Positions 61,403 through 64,000 of a stretch of DNA of 64,000 nt are shown in pieces (the stretch's first letter is position 1; each line of letters begins with the position of its first letter). Both the position numbers and the translations under genes were made by a program. Under the pieces are notes generated by a model. The model worked only from the letters and a program-made list of their open reading frames with translations, was not told where the DNA came from and did not search any database. The DNA is from Otis tarda (Eukaryota > Chordata > Aves > Otidiformes > Otididae): NCBI GenBank assembly GCA_026413225.1, contig CM048554.1, positions 93,971,963 to 94,035,962 on the forward strand. Direction: 5' to 3'.

Positions 61403-63010
61403 GTCCACTTTCACTGCAGAGATGTGTTCACCTACTTTCCTCCCCTACAGACTGTCTTCCCTCAGTTCCTCTGTGGGTTAAACAGATCAGACTAAAATTT
61501 TTATGCTGCACTATTCACCCATTTTACCTAGAGAGCACCTAACTGCCCACCCTCAAACACTAACATATTGCAGTGCTCAGGCAGAGGAAAGGCCTACCAT
61601 GTAAATGCAACTCCACTCTTGAACGATCCCCAAGTTTTACTGTAACAATATTATCAACCTTCAGAGCAGTGCTTGCTGTGGACTTCAGGGTATTAACAAA
61701 AGACCATGGGAAAGAACAAGCTCAAGACGACAGACAGAATCAAGCCTTTCCCCCCACTTTAAACTCCAGTGGCATGGACACAAATCCTTCCCACACATCC
61801 TAGAACTTGTATACTAACCCAGCTACACCCCAATACTGTACACTCTTGAAGTCTCAGCAAACAGCTCAGACCTCGGAGTGTTCCAGCACCCATCCTCATA
61901 GCTGGGTTTGGGTCAATCCACAAAACATAACATGTGTGCTCTGTGAGATGTTTAACATCGACTCTTTAAAAGATACAGCTACGGCATATCCTTAGTCAGT
62001 GAATAAAAACTATGAAATAATTCCGGTGTGAATAGCCTTCCCAAGGTCATTTAAGTTAACTTCATGCTCCAACCAAATTTAATTAGACCAGGCTGCTGAG
62101 GACTTTGTTCAGTTGCCTTGAACACCTTTAAGGTACGTTCCACCACCCCTCTGAGCATAACTTAGTTCAGTATTAGACCATTTCATGGTTAAAAAAAACA
62201 AAACCAACTTATTTATATCCAATCAGAATGCATCATGCCACACAAGGCTAAAATGCGCTTCGCATTTTTCTAAAGCTATTTTCTTGCTTCCTGTAACTAT
62301 AGTGGTCTCCTCCGAGATGATACTAAATTAAATCTAATTCCAATTAACACAGTTAAGCATTCCAGCATGACAGAATCATCAGCACTCAGACATCACACAT
62401 CATTATATCAGCTACACGTGACTGGGAAAGGAAGAAACAAATTTACTTAAGTAGCATTCTTCACAATTGTTTTAACTACATTTGTGTTACACACACAAAA
62501 AAACCTGCTCAATTTTTTTTTAAGTTATTTTTCCAAAATGATTGCTACCTTCTGTACTCATAAGAAAAGTTGTGGCTCTAAGTTATTTTTCCCCTCAAAA
62601 TATCATTTTCTTCAGAAGTTCAGAAGAGAAATTGAATGCAATACCGAAGCACTCAGTTGCATTTAGGCTGGAACACAGAATTGTAAGTGTTCAGAGGGGA
62701 ACTAAGGGTATTTGAGAAGTATCAATTCTCAAAAAGTACTCCTAAAACTTTGTCAGATCCCCTAGCATGTGATTCTGTTGTATTTCTTAAAGTCTCATTT
62801 AAGACCAAACACTTAAACAGAATCTTTTTGCTGTATAAACATACTTTTGGAGTAACCATTTCAAACAAGATCTCCATGAACACCCAAACACCATGGAAGC
62901 TGTAGTGAATAAGAAGTGTGAAGGGGCATGTAGCATCACTTCTTTCAGAGGCTGTGGCTATGGGCCACAGAACACCCTGAAAAGTGAATCAAGGCTTCAC
63001 AATCTTTATT

Positions 63011-63088
63011 TATTATTAATGGTATATTAAGGGTATTAATGGTATATTATTAATGGTATATTAAGGGTATTTATTATTAATGATAGTT
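63011..63088. repeat. Short tandem array, 34-bp and shorter units
   Basis: TATTATTAATGGTATATTAA followed by GGGTAT occurs at 63011 and again at 63045. A shortened third unit begins at about 63072 and an extra ATTAATGGTATATTA lies within the first unit. It sits about 50 bases before the inverted LTR at 63131. Confidence 0.8.
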
Positions 63089-63130
63089 CCTTTTTACTTT
63101 GAATACACAAGAAAGCCTCAGTAGTTGTGG

Positions 63131-63661
63131 TGTGTTAACCTTGGCTGTCCACTACATGGTCATCAAGGAGGAGAAAATAAGATGAAAAAATTCATGGGTC
63201 AAGATAAAGGTAGTTTAATAAAGAAAAATCATAATAAAGAAGCAAAAGAAAAATATTCGCTCTCTGCTTCACATTAGCAAGCAATGTCTAGCCACTTCCT
63301 GGGAAGCAGGGCTTCAGTACACATAATGGTTGCAGCAGAAGACAAACTCCTTAACAACGAATGTCCCCCACACACTCCTTTCTCTTGACTTTTATTGCTG
63401 TGCACATCATATGGTATGGAATACCACTTTGGTCAGTTTGGGCCAACTGTCCTGGCTCTGCCTCCTCCTAACCTTTTGCCCACCCCTAGCCTAGTAGCCT
63501 TTGAGGGGAGGTTGGAGAGAAGACAGCCTTGATGCTGTGCCAGCACTGCTCAGCAACAGCCAAAACACTGGTGTGTTACCAACACTGCTCCAGCTACAAA
63601 GGACAGCACTATGAGGGCTGCCATGGCAAAAGTCAACTCCATCCCACCCAGACCCAATACA
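63131..63661 (-). mobile_element. LTR, family C, inverted
   Basis: Read on the minus strand it begins TGTATTGGGTCTGGGTGGGA, continues with GGAGTTGACTTTTGCCATGG, and contains GTGTTGGTAACACACCAGTG, GCACAGCATCAAGGCTG and CAGGAAGTGGCTAGACATTG. On the + strand it starts near TGTGTTAACCTTGG. The landmarks match those of 51379-51800 and, in opposite orientation, 54028-54593 and 60822-61402. No target duplication was found. It is sense to SMAP1. Confidence 0.82.
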
Positions 63662-64000
63662 GCAGTTCAGTACATTTAAAGTTGACAATAACTCACCTAG
63701 GTGTCACTTGGCAATGAGAATAAAGACCAAAAAGCCCACACTCAATGTGTTATTGGCGTGTCTCTTCAGTTTAACCGCTGCTTAGGAGGGGAGCTCAAAA
63801 TGCATAAGCACATTTCTGCTGAAGATGTAAAGGGTGAACATTAAGCACAGCATTTTCCCTGTTTGAAGAAAGGGATGTTTTTGCCATCATCTACAGATAA
63901 CAGGCAACTGAACAAATATGCCATTAGGTGCACATCCTAATAGGAAAAATCAGTCTCTATACTTAAAAGCATTGTTACTTATTGATACACTGGTTGTTTC

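Larger units (their letters stand above)
49317..64000 (-). other. SMAP1: SMAP1 intron 1, partial
   Basis: At least 14.7 kb without a coding exon. There is no CpG-rich promoter region and no exon encoding the first Cys pair of the zinc finger, so exon 1 lies beyond the right end. It holds a CR1 (50161-51084), a two-LTR composite (51379-52152), three further LTRs (54028-54593, 60822-61402 and 63131-63661) and a 34-bp tandem repeat (63011-63088). The gaps 52153-54027, 54594-60821 and 61403-63010 show nothing recognisable apart from short A/T runs. Poly-A is present at 49586-49603. Confidence 0.8.

Noticed and set aside
1-64000. CRISPR array, tRNA or rRNA genes, operons or prokaryotic systems
   Set aside because: No regularly spaced direct repeats, no cloverleaf or rRNA sequence, and clear spliced vertebrate gene structure with avian repeats.

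Overview
The window is vertebrate nuclear DNA, almost certainly from a bird. It is AT-rich and dominated by introns. Its interspersed repeats are CR1 LINE fragments with the avian ATTCTATG-type 3' tails and LTRs of avian endogenous retroviruses with 5-bp target duplications. There are no Alu, L1 or bacterial-type features. I cannot resolve the species.

The one gene I can support is SMAP1 (small ArfGAP 1, a stromal-membrane-associated GAP for Arf6) on the minus strand. Six consecutive coding exons were placed by translation and splice sites: 49183-49316, 48402-48487, 44382-44457, 26733-26807, 23004-23084 and 2989-3073. The reading frame joins across all five internal junctions. They encode the second half of the ArfGAP zinc finger and catalytic arginine, the rest of the GAP domain, a charged linker and the start of the clathrin-binding box. 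The start codon and first two zinc cysteines lie beyond the right end. The C-terminal exons lie beyond the left end. Exon numbers 2-7 assume one upstream coding exon.

Layout on the + strand: 1-2988, intron 7 with a solo LTR and an old CR1. 3074-23003, intron 6 (about 20 kb) with an old deleted CR1, a second solo LTR and, 200 bp on, a rearranged provirus with intact 5-bp flanks. 23085-26732, intron 5 with a 248-bp mini-LTR. 26808-44381, intron 4 (about 17.6 kb) with the longest CR1 (2.3 kb, dead reverse transcriptase) and two CR1 3' ends. 44458-48401 and 48488-49182, introns 3 and 2, without recognised repeats. 49317-64000, part of intron 1, with a CR1, a composite of two opposed LTR pieces and three further LTRs.

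I found no operon, CRISPR array, tRNA or rRNA gene, and no new multi-gene system. The best second-look items are a hairpin insertion at 20472-20503 between perfect 10-bp direct repeats, the MITE-like mini-LTR at 23314-23561, the rearranged provirus at 12456-14313 (sense to SMAP1, with a poly(A) signal), and two phase 0-0 SMAP1 exons that could be skipped without loss of frame.
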